DNA of 64,000 nucleotides from Lepidodermella squamata (taxonomy: Eukaryota > Gastrotricha). The stretch covers positions 620,001 through 684,000 of the forward strand of contig JBLDXI010000025.1 of NCBI GenBank assembly GCA_047495785.1. The letters are read 5' to 3'. The notes beneath the pieces are model-generated. The model did no database searches. It saw nothing but the letters and a program-made list of their open reading frames with translations, and had not been told where the DNA came from. Position 1 is the stretch's first letter; the number at the start of each line of letters is the position of its first letter. Made by a program: the position numbers and the translations under genes. This document shows positions 35,589 to 46,351 of the stretch, in pieces.

Positions 35589-36607
35589 AACTCGGCCGAG
35601 GCTCAACTGAGTGGTATTGGGACTATCTCCCAGACCGACACGAGCACTGCCGAACACAACCGAACAGCGCTTTTTGAAGAAAAACGACGGCGAACATGGC
35701 CGAACAATTTTTGAATGTCGATCAAAGACTTCGAACAAAGTGGTACAACTGCTGGCGTTTGTTCCATGTTGTTCCTTGATTTTAAACGTAACGAAGCACA
35801 GCAAACAGAAGCGAACCACAGGAAAAAATGTTCGCTGTTGTTCCTGACGGTGAAAATAGCGAAAAATACCAATGAAATGTGGAAAAGTTGTTAAAACGTG
35901 ATTAAGAAGCTTTAATTTCTGATTACGACTCCATTTTGTCCGATATTTCATTCATTTTTCATCTATATCACACAGAAGCAAGCAGCAATCAGCTGTATGT
36001 TTAGAGAAATTTTCCGCATGAGCAATTTCACGATAGAAGCAACTCAGCCCTGCCCTTGTCAGTTTAATTTCTTGATAACGCTAACGACTAGTAAGGATTT
36101 TTAGGGCTTTATAATCATCACGATAGCATCATTCAATTAACTGAGTACTCAGTGAGCCCCGAGAAGCTTGGTGCTGCCATGGATGGGCAAACGAGCACAA
36201 ATAATTTTGCGACATATGGAATCGTTGTTTCAGTTTTTTTCATTACAGTACTTCATTACCTAGTTATGACCTCTAGTGCCTCTAAACAGGGTGCTTTATC
36301 GAAGGAGTACATATGTACTGTAACACTTCAAGTGTCAAAAGGGACCTCATGTATGGGAATTTGACCCATAAATTCTTGGCCTAGAATGTTGGCTGTTTTA
36401 CGCACTACTGACCAGAAATTCAAGACTGCACGGCTCAGTGCGCGAAGTAGGATCCCCGTACTAGGGGTATTTTCAGGCCCAATGCCCAAACTTTATGGCA
36501 AGTTTTTTGAGATGTGTGGCAATGTTCACTTGCTTTACTACGCTGCTGCTTTGCTATCGCGCGCCATCCGAATAACGAAGGGTTAAATCCCGAATAGCTA
36601 TGGTGTA
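35589..36607. other. Intergenic, diverged repeat copy
   Basis: No gene is supported. Sequence at about 36270-36500 (TTTATCGA-GGAG, GCGCGAAGTAGGATCC-CG, TAGGG, TTTATG landmarks) recurs in diverged form at about 37720-37910, so both are copies of an unclassified dispersed repeat. Confidence 0.5.
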
Positions 36608-36832
36608 CGATAGCTGTACTGAGCAGTACAGCCTGAATTACTGTACTTGGCAGTACGGTCCAATGGCTGTACAGGGTATTACAGGCCTTCCATAGGCTGT
36701 ACACGGCGTAAAGTCCGTATACTGTGCTGGAGAGTACAGCTCGTAATTTTGCTGTACTACTCAGTACTGTACTACACTACTCAGTACAGTGTCCGGGGCT
36801 GTACTCCGCGCAGTACAGTTCAAGGCAAAAAA
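36608..36832. repeat. Cluster of imperfect GTAC palindromes
   Basis: Seven to eight degenerate copies of a palindrome near GGCTGTACTnnGCAGTACAGCC follow one another at about 25-30 bp spacing (starting near 36610, 36638, 36666, 36691, 36717, 36750 and 36795). Each could form its own small hairpin. I do not recognise the family. Confidence 0.7.
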
Positions 36833-38079
36833 TCACCAACGTGCGGGATATTCCGCGCCACGAACGTTATAATTCATCGTGTTATCGTTTTACAGCCTTC
36901 AGCGAGCAAAATTTGCAATTACAAATAATCCGTGTCCGTCTCTTTCAGCGCGTTGCAATGGCAACTGTCTTAACCCTTTCATGGCAGAATTAGTTATCTG
37001 TGGGAGAAAACATATTTGACACCAGTTCTAGGGGTTTTAGAGGGCCCTGCCCACGATTTTGAAATCCGTTTATCTCTATCTATCACCGTTAAGGCTGTAC
37101 AAAAACTGGCCGAAATGGTCATATCCGCGCAGCTGATTTTCAAACACCCTTGTTTCTGTCTTAGATGCTTTGAACATTCGATTTTCAGACTCAAATTGCT
37201 CTCGTGGAAGTCTTTAACGAATCCCCCTACTGACATCATCAAAAGGAACCCGTTAAAACCAGTTTGAAAAATCAGTGTTGAAATCAGTATTCAGCTTTTT
37301 TCACGCGCAGCTGTAGAGCACAATAATCAAGCACTCCGCCTGTAAAAGTCCTGGCGGATAGGACGATTTCGGCAGGTTTGATTACATTTCAATAGCGTCG
37401 TCATTTTCAATTTCCAACTCAAAAAAATTGACACAGAGGTCAATGAGACTATAGCGGACATGGTGGTATTTTTTGTTGGATTAAAAAATGATCAGAAACC
37501 TTTGAAATCGCAAGTTGAAAAAAATCAGTGTCAGGTTGACTATTTTCAAATTGCTACCATGTCCCAACTCTGTCAGTGCCTTCGTTTCACAACCATTTAG
37601 CAAGACCATGATCTAAACTGTTGGCCGATGAAAATGTTTGCATGACATGTTTTGGAATAAATTCCGCTTTGATTAATTATTAATTGACACATGGCGTAGT
37701 TCTAGTTCTAGGTTTGTTGGCTCCCGACCCAGTGCCTTTATCGAGGGAGCACTGTATTTATATGCGGGAATTTGAAATGAATGCATGTTCTTTCAGATCG
37801 ACTCGCCTTGTTAAATGAAATTATTAATTTGCAGTCCAGTGCGCAAAGTACAAGTAGGATCCTCGAATAGGGTGCATTTTGGGGCTCAAGTTTTATGACC
37901 AAAGGGTCCCCCCTGTGGTCTTTTCGGTGTTTTCCACCTTGGCCTACCGAACTGGAGAAGTACGATACCTTCATCCCCCCCGTACTTCGCGCCCTGTTGC
38001 AGTCCTTTAATACCTATTTCCGTTTCCTGTTGAATCCCACAGGCCTCTGATTACAGGACATTTCAACGCTGACAGTAGT
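36833..38079. other. Intergenic, second copy of dispersed repeat
   Basis: No gene is supported. The segment 37720-37910 is the second copy of the repeat noted near 36270-36500. Confidence 0.45.
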
Positions 38080-38300
38080 ATTCGCAATGCTCAAAGACTG
38101 TAAATGAAGATCACCGCTGTTCATAACACTTGTTCCGAAATCTCCCTGCTTTGAAACTGTTCAGCGACTTGCCTTTGGCCTAAAGAATCGTTAATTTTGA
38201 CGATAATAACCTCTTCTAGCCGCTTGCGTACGGCACTTCATGAGTATTAATTTTTGAAAATAAATCTAGAGATTGACTAGTAGAGACCAATAGGCTGAAG
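38080..38300 (+). repeat. Duplicated 3'-end segment (copy of 63806-64000)
   Basis: Starting at TTCGCAATG-TCAAAGACTGTAA, this segment aligns along its length with 63806-64000, in the same orientation, with small indels. At 63827 it contains the stop codon of a basic open frame, so it may be the 3' end of an ancestral plus-strand gene that was duplicated together with the convergent GPCR. It has AATAAA on the plus strand at about 38258. Confidence 0.7.
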
Positions 38301-38341
38301 GTTGAAGCGCGAGTTTTATTCAATATCGTTGGCAAGTCCAC

Positions 38342-41289
38342 TTATTTATTAGATGGCTGGGTGCTTGAGCTAGCATTGCCCACGCATGCAGCCACGCCAA
38401 GTTTTTCAACCTTAACAGTAAGGGGTGGCAACAAAACCAAGCCCATTATCGCAGAATAGACGAGTTCGATGAAAGCCAGCACTGCGTTGAGCACGCACGG
38501 CTTGTTTGACGAAGCGACCAAAACGAGCATAATCACCCCGGCAGCTAGCATCGTTAGCGCGTTCACTGCAGCTGCTCTGATTAGCTTGCAACTGAGCGCA
38601 AATTCATTAGGCATAATACGCCGCCTGAGATCAACTGAGAACAAATTTGCCAGTGAGATCAACCCAAAATTGTACGCGAGAATAGCGCCTAGCCAGTAGG
38701 TCAGATTCCCAGAGCTGCAAGACGTAACATCTAGCTCGAAATAAGTATCAGCTGCCTCGTCGAAAGCAACCGGATTTTTGAATAGAACAAGCTGCATCGG
38801 CTCTTTTATGATCCAAAGAAGCAGGCCGATGAAGTTGATAGACAAAGCCACGCTCATAGACTGAGACATTTGCAGCTCGTTTCGATACCTATCACTGTGC
38901 AGGGTGGAAACGCGACTTTGAATGACAATGCCATGTGCTTCGTAAGATTGTGCACTCGGTCGAACCCTGAATGATCGTTTCCACCTAGCAAGATGGTTGA
39001 TGTAACGAATAGCTCTGTTATTCACTCGATAGGTCCTCACGCGGACGAACTTGCTGTAGACTAAAATTTGACTGAAAAGCAGACTGTGAAGCATGCTCAA
39101 GCTTATCGATAGCAGAACTATTCTCCATCTGCATTCCGTTTCCGGTGAATAATCATGACCAATGATTAGGAAAACCGCAGATCCATTCAAGCCTAAACAG
39201 GCGAAGAACACGTAGTACTTCTTCCAATTGCTATAAAACGTCTCCGGTTTTGCTCGGGCTGTTGCCGTCAGGAGAAGGACTTGCATCATTGTCACAGATA
39301 CCGCCAAACAGGCGACAATTCCACTCATTATTCTGCCGCAGTAGCCAATCCTTAGTTCAATGTTAGAAAGGTCTCTTGGAGGAAGTCCTGTTTTTGTAGC
39401 CCAGATCGGATCAGCGATTATTTGGTATGCGAATGACCGCTTCTCGTGGTTGTACGGCAGATGTGCCAGGCGACGGAGCTGCAGGTTGTAAGCTTGCATT
39501 ATCGTTAGGTCTTGATACATTTCACCATTCTCATCTCGTTTGATTCTGGGATTTCGAAATCCAACTGCATCAACTTCTGCCGTGGTCCGATTCGCAACGC
39601 GGTATATCAGAGCCTTGTATCTCGGATCCTTGAAGTCAGCCAAAGAGAGGTTGTAGCTTTGCTTGAGGATAGCCTCGGTTTTGTTCAAGGCTAGCAAAGC
39701 CAGCATATGAGCATCATGGTTACCGTTTGAAATATTATCAGAAGTAACTTTGGTTCCCGACATTTTCTCCTCTGTAGCTATCGTCATTCTATCGTAGTCA
39801 GCTAGGCTCATTCTCAGACTTGACGTCCCTGAATTTTCTAAAGAACGGACCGGAATTCCAACAACAAACAGCGCTGATAGTTGGACGTCGACGATCTCCC
39901 TAGTACAACCATCCGAAATGTAGGCGTCTCGATCCAAGTTCCACGTCAGACAAGCTGGAATAGATGCGATGAAATGATACAGCGGTGGCCTTATTCCATT
40001 GTGGTAAGCTTTGCATAAGAGAATCTGGCATTCCCAAGCGCCATAGGGGAAAATTAGGACGATCCTGACTCTTTGCAAGGGTAAAAGATCATCGTCATCC
40101 GTATCACCGAACCAAAATGACCCAACAGATTCGCTGACTTCGATGTTGTTCGCTGTCAAGATTTTGTAAGTCTCCACGGCTAACATGGGAACATCGCGGA
40201 GCCACCATGAGTAGATCATACCAACACGCTTCCATCCACCGAGGCTTCTAATAGCCTCCAAGAATGCGTATTTGTATGTGCTGACAGATCCCAGGATAGT
40301 GTATAGGTTATTGAAGAATACACGTCGCCTCGATTCGATATATGGTCCAGCGCAGCTTTGCGAGGTCTATTCGCGTGTTTCAAATTATTATTCAAATTCG
40401 ATAAGAAGAGGAAAGCAAACTCAAGATTTAAATTTTTTTAATAGAATCATATAACAATGACGCCAAATTTCAGCCGTTCAACAATTTCTTGATAATTACA
40501 AATATATCATTTCTAAGTTAAATTCTGAAATATTTGCAAGCATCCTTTGAAACTTCAAACTGGAGAAAATAATTTCCAAGGGTGTTTATTTTGTTCTTCA
40601 ACACAGGTTCAATACAGGTGGCACTATCGAATAATAATTTTCCAACTTCCAAGTCTACAATTTCGCATAGACCTTTTGCATATATAGTAGGTGATTAGTT
40701 CTAAGCTTCTTAACGAATTTACAGATATAATTCTGATAGTCCGTTATTGTCAGTTTTGATCATAGAGATCAGATTAACCTGATCTCTATGGTTTTGATTA
40801 AAATCTGCGAGTCTCTTCAGTGGCATAATTTTGTTTATATGCATTCAGAGGCATACTATGGCCCTCATGAAGATCCTACATGTTAATACATGTTAAGAGC
40901 TCATTTTAAGAGTCCCGCAACATAAATAAGGTAGGGATAATTATAATCCTTACCATAACCATTTTCATGCCACAATACGTGCCTGCCGACGTGTCGCAAT
41001 CACCATCAGGTCCCACCAAAACGGGTGACAAGTAGGTTCCCTCCGGCAGCTCCATCTCGAATAGCTCCCTAGCACGCACGTTACTCGCGTTTTCGACTAC
41101 ATATTTCATGGCATACGGAACGATTTCGTAGTCAGCCAACAGTTTCGATGTGTTTTGTGAATACTCAGCTAGAACATAAGCGCTTGTTGGGTCCGCAACC
41201 GGCCACAGTAGCCTCGGCTTCGCGGCATAGTTGACAGAGATTATTACTGATAGAAGTAGAAGGCTTGTCATCATTTCCGCGAGACACAA
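38342..41289 (-). CDS. GABA-B-like class C GPCR (array member 6), two exons
   Basis: Exons are 40954-41289 and 38342-40366 (587-bp intron, phase 0), giving 786 residues. Exon 1 has a signal peptide (start at 41289 or, five codons later, MMTSLLLLSV) and the GPDGDCDTSAGTYCG motif, where Arg of the paralogues is Cys. Exon 2 begins TSQSCAGPY, then ligand-domain strands (GWKRVGMIYSW), the PPRD motif and seven membrane segments with conserved ECRWR and SCSSGN-YWLG cysteines. It is nearly identical to GPCR 1 over much of exon 2, but the 3' flanks differ. AATAAA on the minus strand at 38315-38320 lies 22 nt after the stop codon and faces an AATAAA of the opposite strand 57 bp away. Confidence 0.85.
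40753..40798. repeat. 30-bp hairpin flanked by 8-bp direct repeats
   Basis: CATAGAGATCAG and CTGATCTCTATG form a perfect 12-bp stem with a 6-nt loop (40761-40790). GTTTTGAT directly flanks it on both sides (40753-40760 and 40791-40798). It lies in the intron of GPCR 6 and looks like the minimal remnant of an inverted-repeat insertion. Confidence 0.75.
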
Positions 41290-41347
41290 TTCTTAGGTTT
41301 TTTCTGAGTAGAACTAACTATTATGCTCGTAATCACAGCTGAGGATT

Positions 41348-41377
41348 GACCTAGCTAGTTAGTGTGACTGAACGTGA
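41348..41377 (-). promoter_or_regulatory. Shared GPCR upstream motif pair
   Basis: On the coding strand TCACGTTC (ending at 41370) is followed after 14 nt by TAGCTAGGTCA (41347-41357), 60-88 bp before the start codon of GPCR 6. Same order and orientation as in GPCR 1 and pseudogene A. Confidence 0.5.
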
Positions 41378-41645
41378 TTTCAGTCGAATATCATGAGAAT
41401 GCCAGAGACGAGGAGGGGTAGCTTGACAAATTAGCGAGATCCCTAACAGTTCGCATCTTAATTTCAACTTCTGGCCTAAAAGACGAGTCACCGACAGAGA
41501 ATCGTAACTTTTTCCGCACATCAGCCAATATGGGGAGAAACGTGGTGTGAGATCGCCCCAAGCGATTTTTATCAGCTATTGCCAACATCTTTTTCTAACA
41601 TATTTATTTATCAGCACGTCAAAGAAACACATTTTAATCGGGCAA

Positions 41646-42077
41646 TCAGTAAATCAATTCCTTCAATGGTTTCCTGTCATTTTGATGCCCTCCACGCCCT
41701 CCACGCCCTCCACGCCCTCCACGCCCTCCACGCCCTCCACGCCTACCACGTCGAGCACGACTTGCTCGGCCAGCAGCACGACCGCGCTTCGCAACGCGAC
41801 CAGAATTGCCTCGCGCGGGACCGGGCGGTCTTCCTCGCCTTGGTCGAGTAGAAGTTTCGGCAATACGAACGGCCAACGGAATCGAGCGCAAATGACTGGG
41901 AATGCGGTAGACTCCAAGGAAGTCTCGCAGCGCGACCCAATGGGCGCAGGCTTTCTTCTTTGAGCCCAGTGCACAAGAGCAGAAGGTGTTATTTTCGCTC
42001 TCCAAAGAAAAGAGAAAGACGCCATGAGAGCTTCCGGTTGGTAGTCGGGCATTCTTGACACCTTGGAACAACGCCAC
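41646..42077 (-). pseudogene. SWIM zinc-finger / AT-hook protein remnant
   Basis: The frame encodes a SWIM-type zinc finger (CSCALGSKKKACAH: C-x-C-x8-C-x-H, then WVALRDFLG), an AT-hook-like RPRRGRPPG, and an Arg/Gly-rich tail built by a 9-bp minisatellite. SWIM fingers are typical of Mutator-like transposases and some host proteins. Upstream sequence (42078-42300) has partial open frames in other phases with a stop codon at about 42183, so the gene is degraded or a mis-phased terminal exon. The nearby end of a long-inverted-repeat element at 42378-42540 suggests a common mobile origin; this is inference. Confidence 0.55.
41688..41742. repeat. 9-bp minisatellite (CCCTCCACG)n
   Basis: Six tandem copies. 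On the minus strand they encode the repeated Gly-Gly-Arg tripeptides (RGG-box-like) of the SWIM-finger frame. The 9-bp period keeps that frame open on expansion or contraction. Confidence 0.85.
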
Positions 42078-42377
42078 TAGCCACCAGTACCTTGGTTTTT
42101 GACGGCTTTCGCACGATCTTGCGGGTTGCGTCGACTTGGAGGCACTTGATGTTGTCGTTTTTCTCGATCAGCTTAGGCGTTTACACGACAACGGACCATT
42201 TAGGTGGAAGGCTATTCACGATCTCGTAGTGGATGACGTATGGCTTGTCCGGGTCGGCCGTTCGCTCAAGTCGAGTTGATCGGCAGTCAAGAGTTGAGCG
42301 TTGGCTTTAGAACCCCAGTCACCCGACGTCATCCACGTGATATTGAAAATGAAGAAGAGGATGACAAAAACGCATTG

Positions 42378-42540
42378 TATTTGTTAGTCATTTTACCAGT
42401 GCATTCATTATTTTTCACACAGAATGTGAGCTATTAGTATACCTAATATTATTATGCGCGCGTATAGTACTGTTTATAGTGCGCAGTACTCTGTATAGGA
42501 ATTTGTTTCTCGCTGGTCGCCTTAAGCGCAAAATCATCGA
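42378..42540 (+). mobile_element. Solo end of the long-inverted-repeat element
   Basis: The segment matches the outer 163 bp of the right arm at about 9988-10150 (TATTTGTT-GTCATTT, GCGCGCGTA, GCGCAGTACTCTGTATAGGAA, ending AAAATCATCGA) with scattered substitutions. The other arm is not in the window. It abuts a GPCR pseudogene. Confidence 0.8.
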
Positions 42541-42586
42541 AATATCAAAGAGCATCTGCATTTGAGCGATTAAAATTATAAATTGA

Positions 42587-43187
42587 GCTTGGGAATTGGG
42601 AATGCCAGATTTTTCTATGCAAGGCCTATCACATCGGTATCAGACCGCCATTGTACCATTTCATGTCGCGTACATCAGCTTGCTTGTCATAGAACTTACC
42701 GCGAGATCAATACATTTCAGAAAACTGTTCCAGAGAAATTGTTGACATTCAACTATCAGCAATGTTTGCTATAGTTTGCTGATTGGCATACCAATCGTGG
42801 CTTCCGATATTCCGAAACAAACCAGCCTCGGGATGAGCCCTTCCGAATACGACGATTTGCTGGACGTGAAACGCCGCGAGTTGGGGTATACTTCACTAAT
42901 AGGCCTTGACCGTTATGGTGAGCATGATGCGAATATGTTTACGCTGCTCGTCCTGAACAGAATTGAAGCATCGTTAAACCAGGATTACAATCTATCATTG
43001 GCTGACTTTAAAGATCTGATGTACAAACGCTTGATGTATGAAGTGCCGCGGAGCTCGAAGCGGTTGGATTTCGAAATCCTAGAACCAAGAGAGACATGAA
43101 TGGAGAGATGTATCAAGATATACCAATAATGCAAGCGTACAAATTGCAACCTCGCCGAGTGGGCTATCTAGCGTATGATTTCAATTA
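42587..43187 (+). pseudogene. GABA-B-like GPCR pseudogene C (ligand-domain fragment)
   Basis: Similarity to GPCR 2 starts at about 42587 (region encoding the IFLCKAYH strand) and runs to about 43187 (after LQPRRVGYLAYDF). Frames change several times: near 42775, and again near 43063 where FEILEPRET replaces FRNPRIKRD in another phase. No exon 1, membrane segments or promoter motif remain. The fragment begins 47 bp after the solo transposon end, so transposon-associated rearrangement could have produced it. Confidence 0.85.
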
Positions 43188-43208
43188 ATTGAAATAATTT
43201 TATATGGC

Positions 43209-46178
43209 TTACATTGCTGGACCGAAATCATCGATCTGATCACCGTAGTGCCGCATGAAATGGTGCTTTGTTCTTATGAACGCTGTGCCATACAACGAAA
43301 CGAGATTTTTGATGTAGCCGTCGACAAGAGCCATCAATTCGCGCAAATCATTCGGGTAAAACAGCGGCGAAAACAAATAGCCGCCCAATCTGAGGCCGGA
43401 CTGGAAAACAACCCAATGCTTCGATTTGTAAAACTTTTCAGCATTTCGAAGCGGGAAATTGCTCAGCAGAAATGATAGCCTGTAGCACAGGGTTCGCAAC
43501 TGAGCGCCGCTGAGATTGATAGATATTTTCTTCGTCTTCGCATGAATTTTAAAATTGCCAAGAGGCTTTCCTTCGTGCTTCGCGAGCCGATCCCAACGAA
43601 ATTTCTTGATGTGCGCATTGAATTCAGGAATTGAGAGTCCATAGACGCTTTTGAGAATTTCTAGAACCATGAGCAGATTGTAGAAAAATATGCCCTCAGC
43701 AACGTCATGGAGGAGATCGGACAATTTAAGCAGCTTGGAAATAATTCGGCCAAAAATTCCGTATCCAACAACGCACATCTGCCTCCGCTCATTCCCGTCT
43801 CAGTTTGCCTATAAAATATAGAATTGTCGTCAAAAATATAGGTCGAGTCGCTATGACAATTCGATATTTTACGGTATAACATTCGTAAATCGTTCATATC
43901 TGAACTCGCCGCACTCGATTTACTCATCGCAACTCGCCTCCGGCTCGTTCCGACTCGTAAATCTCGGGCGGCTCCGTACAGATATAAACGTTTTACTCAT
44001 GTCATACCATACAAATATAAAAATCCTTTGAAATCTTGATCAGAAAAATATTTGCGGATACGGAAAATTGAATAGGGACTGAATAAATGAATTCACTGAA
44101 TAAATTAGTCAAAAAATAATCGATAAACTGATGAAGAGAAGTTTCCTAATTTGAAACAGAATTTTTTGTAATTTTTGGAAAATTTTCGAAATCGGAATGA
44201 ATTTCCATAAATTCAAATTTGAAAATACTTTCGAAGTTCAGGTTTCGATGTGGTCGAAGCCAAATCGACTCTTTCCGTCAGGCATTTGCGACATGGTACA
44301 CGGCCCAAGCTGAAACCGAGTAAGAATCCTCCGATTTCATGAGCCGCCGGCGAATCAGCCGCATTTCCAATTGGAACAATTCGGACGGTACCAGGAAACG
44401 CAGGACTTGTAATCTCCTCATTGATTTCTTCATTCAGCCTCGCGATGACTTTGTTCAACGCTGAAATTTTAATCAGGAGTTCAACAACTGAAAAAATTGA
44501 AAATAATGAGAAAATACCCGCTGTTTTAGCTGCTCCCGTTCCCAAGTCAGCCGATTTAGCCAGCGCTAAATTGAAGACTGAATCAGACGTCGACAAATCT
44601 TCAGGTGTTTCCACATAAGACCAGTGAAAGGCCGCCAACTTCGTGCCCTTCAAAAAAGGGCCTATCGCCGAGCCAGCAACAAATTCGTCGTAATAAACTA
44701 TGATGAGAACGCAATAGTCAGCTTCGATTTGCTCGAGCAGCCATTGAACCTTTCTGCCATCCAAAACGGACGAAATTTTCCCATCTAGTACATTTCAACA
44801 AATGAAAAAGCCGTGAATCAAAAGAAATTACGATTTGATGCGCTTCGATCATTAAAATTTTAAAACTAAACGAATACGTGGAATAAAACTCAGAACAATC
44901 CAGCCGTGTTCAGGCGATGAAACGCCGTTGGAAGTAGTGAAAAAGTCAGTTATGTGTAAAGAAGTGGTTAATATGTGAAGAGTGGTGAGTAGTTATCACA
45001 GCGAATCGCCTAAACATGGCGGACTGAGACCAAGTTCATTCCACTCTCAAAAATCAGCGCAGAAAAATCAATCAAAATTACCTGAAATTAATAATTTGAA
45101 TTCTAATATTTCAGAATTATTATTTGCAGCTATTTTTTTATGTAATTTCATTACTCTCCCGCAAGTCAATATATTTCGCAAATATTACCTAATCGAGGTC
45201 TCACTAGTCTCGTTTTCAACTGCAAATTGCGGAATTTATCGCTGGCTTCCATAGCTTGACGAACTTGCGAGGTGACTTCCAAGTAAAGCCATTTGCCATC
45301 GAAAAGTTCCTCGATCGTTATCGTACTTGGCATTTCCTAGTAAAAAAAAACATACCTTATCGAGTAAAAAATTAGCGGGGATTTTATGGGAGTTTGGTTC
45401 TACTTTTTATTTTCCCATTTACAGAATATTTCGTTGAAGTATGTAATCATCTTTGAAAAATTCAAAAAGTAAAATCTCGATTTAAAAAAATAAAATCGGC
45501 AAAAAAATTCAAAAAATATATAACGTCAGATTTAATTATAAATTTAATCATCAATTTCGAATTAATTAGGGAAATAAATATTTCTCACAAACCTGGATCG
45601 TTTTTTCTCGGTAGTAATTACTTGTGAGGCCTTTAAATATCACGCTGCTATACGTGAACGCGTTTTCGCGTGGAACAAAGACGCATAACAAAATCATGAT
45701 CAGCTGAGCGATCAGAGCGAATGCGTAGCTGATAGCCTTCAGCGGTAGGTGGAATCGATATTTCATTTCGAAATAGCCACGACGCAATTTCTGGTTTATT
45801 TTGTGACAAGCCAGAAGTTCGCTCCCAGGCGGTAGCTCGTCGTCAATTGATGGTGTCAAACGCAAGTTGAGTGGGTTTGATTGCTCCTCGGCCTGATGCT
45901 GATTTGTTGGCTCGGCATTCTCATCTTGCGGGGGATCCAAGAATTCCGTCAAGCGTGCTCTTTTCGCTTGACGCTTTTCGCTTGACGCTTTTCGCTTGAC
46001 GCTTTTCGCTTGACGCTTTTCGCTTGACGCTTTTCGCTTGACGCTTTTCGCTTGACGCTTTTCGCTTCAGCTCATCAGGCGTTGGGTGCAAATCCGTCTC
46101 GTGTTTGTTCCTAGTACTCTTGCGAAACGTCCAATAATTGCAATCCTCCGAACGGCGGCAATAATAGCGGTTATCCAT
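43209..46178 (-). pseudogene. Multi-exon transposase-like gene (RNase H-fold type, probable CACTA/Plavaka-like)
   Basis: Four exons can be linked with consistent phases: 45593-46178, 45189-45336, 44229-44784 and 43209-43808. The N terminus has a possible C2H2-like finger (YYCRRSEDC then H-x4-H). Exon 2 carries LFDGKWLYLEV. Exon 3 carries VLDGRKVQW, LIIVYYDEF (candidate catalytic Asp), LNEEI, and CRKC. Exon 4 has DLLHDVAEG and, near the end, RTKHHFMRHYGDQIDDFGP. This order (YYDxF, loosely conserved helix region, CxxC, LHDxxEG, KxHHFxxHY) recalls transposon-derived proteins common in invertebrate genomes and is comparable to Tnp2-type transposases. There is a one-base frame change inside the minisatellite region and another near 43745, so it is probably inactive. 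Superfamily assignment is inference. Confidence 0.6.
45961..46068. repeat. 14-bp coding minisatellite
   Basis: About 7.7 copies of CGCTTGACGCTTTT, giving on the minus strand a 14-residue peptide period (KRKASSEKRQAKSV). Because 14 is not a multiple of three, every reading frame of the array gives the same stop-free peptide in a different register. Flanking coding sequences are in different frames on the two sides. Confidence 0.9.
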
Positions 46179-46351
46179 ATTAATTAATAACTACAAAAAA
46201 GATATGATATTATGAGCAACAAAAATCCTCATTTTAGTGCATTTACACTACTGTAGTAACCAGCTATAGCTCCTATTGCTGTTATAGGTGTGGTATCTAG
46301 ATTAACATCAATTTTCTCCATCATCTACAAAACAATCAGTTCAAGTGAAAC

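Noticed and set aside
40281-40366. Separate start of GPCR 6 within exon 2
   Set aside because: The frame is open upstream to a consensus acceptor and matches paralogues that splice to a signal-peptide exon.
45961-46068. CRISPR array
   Set aside because: Pure tandem 14-bp repeats without spacers, in a eukaryotic coding context.
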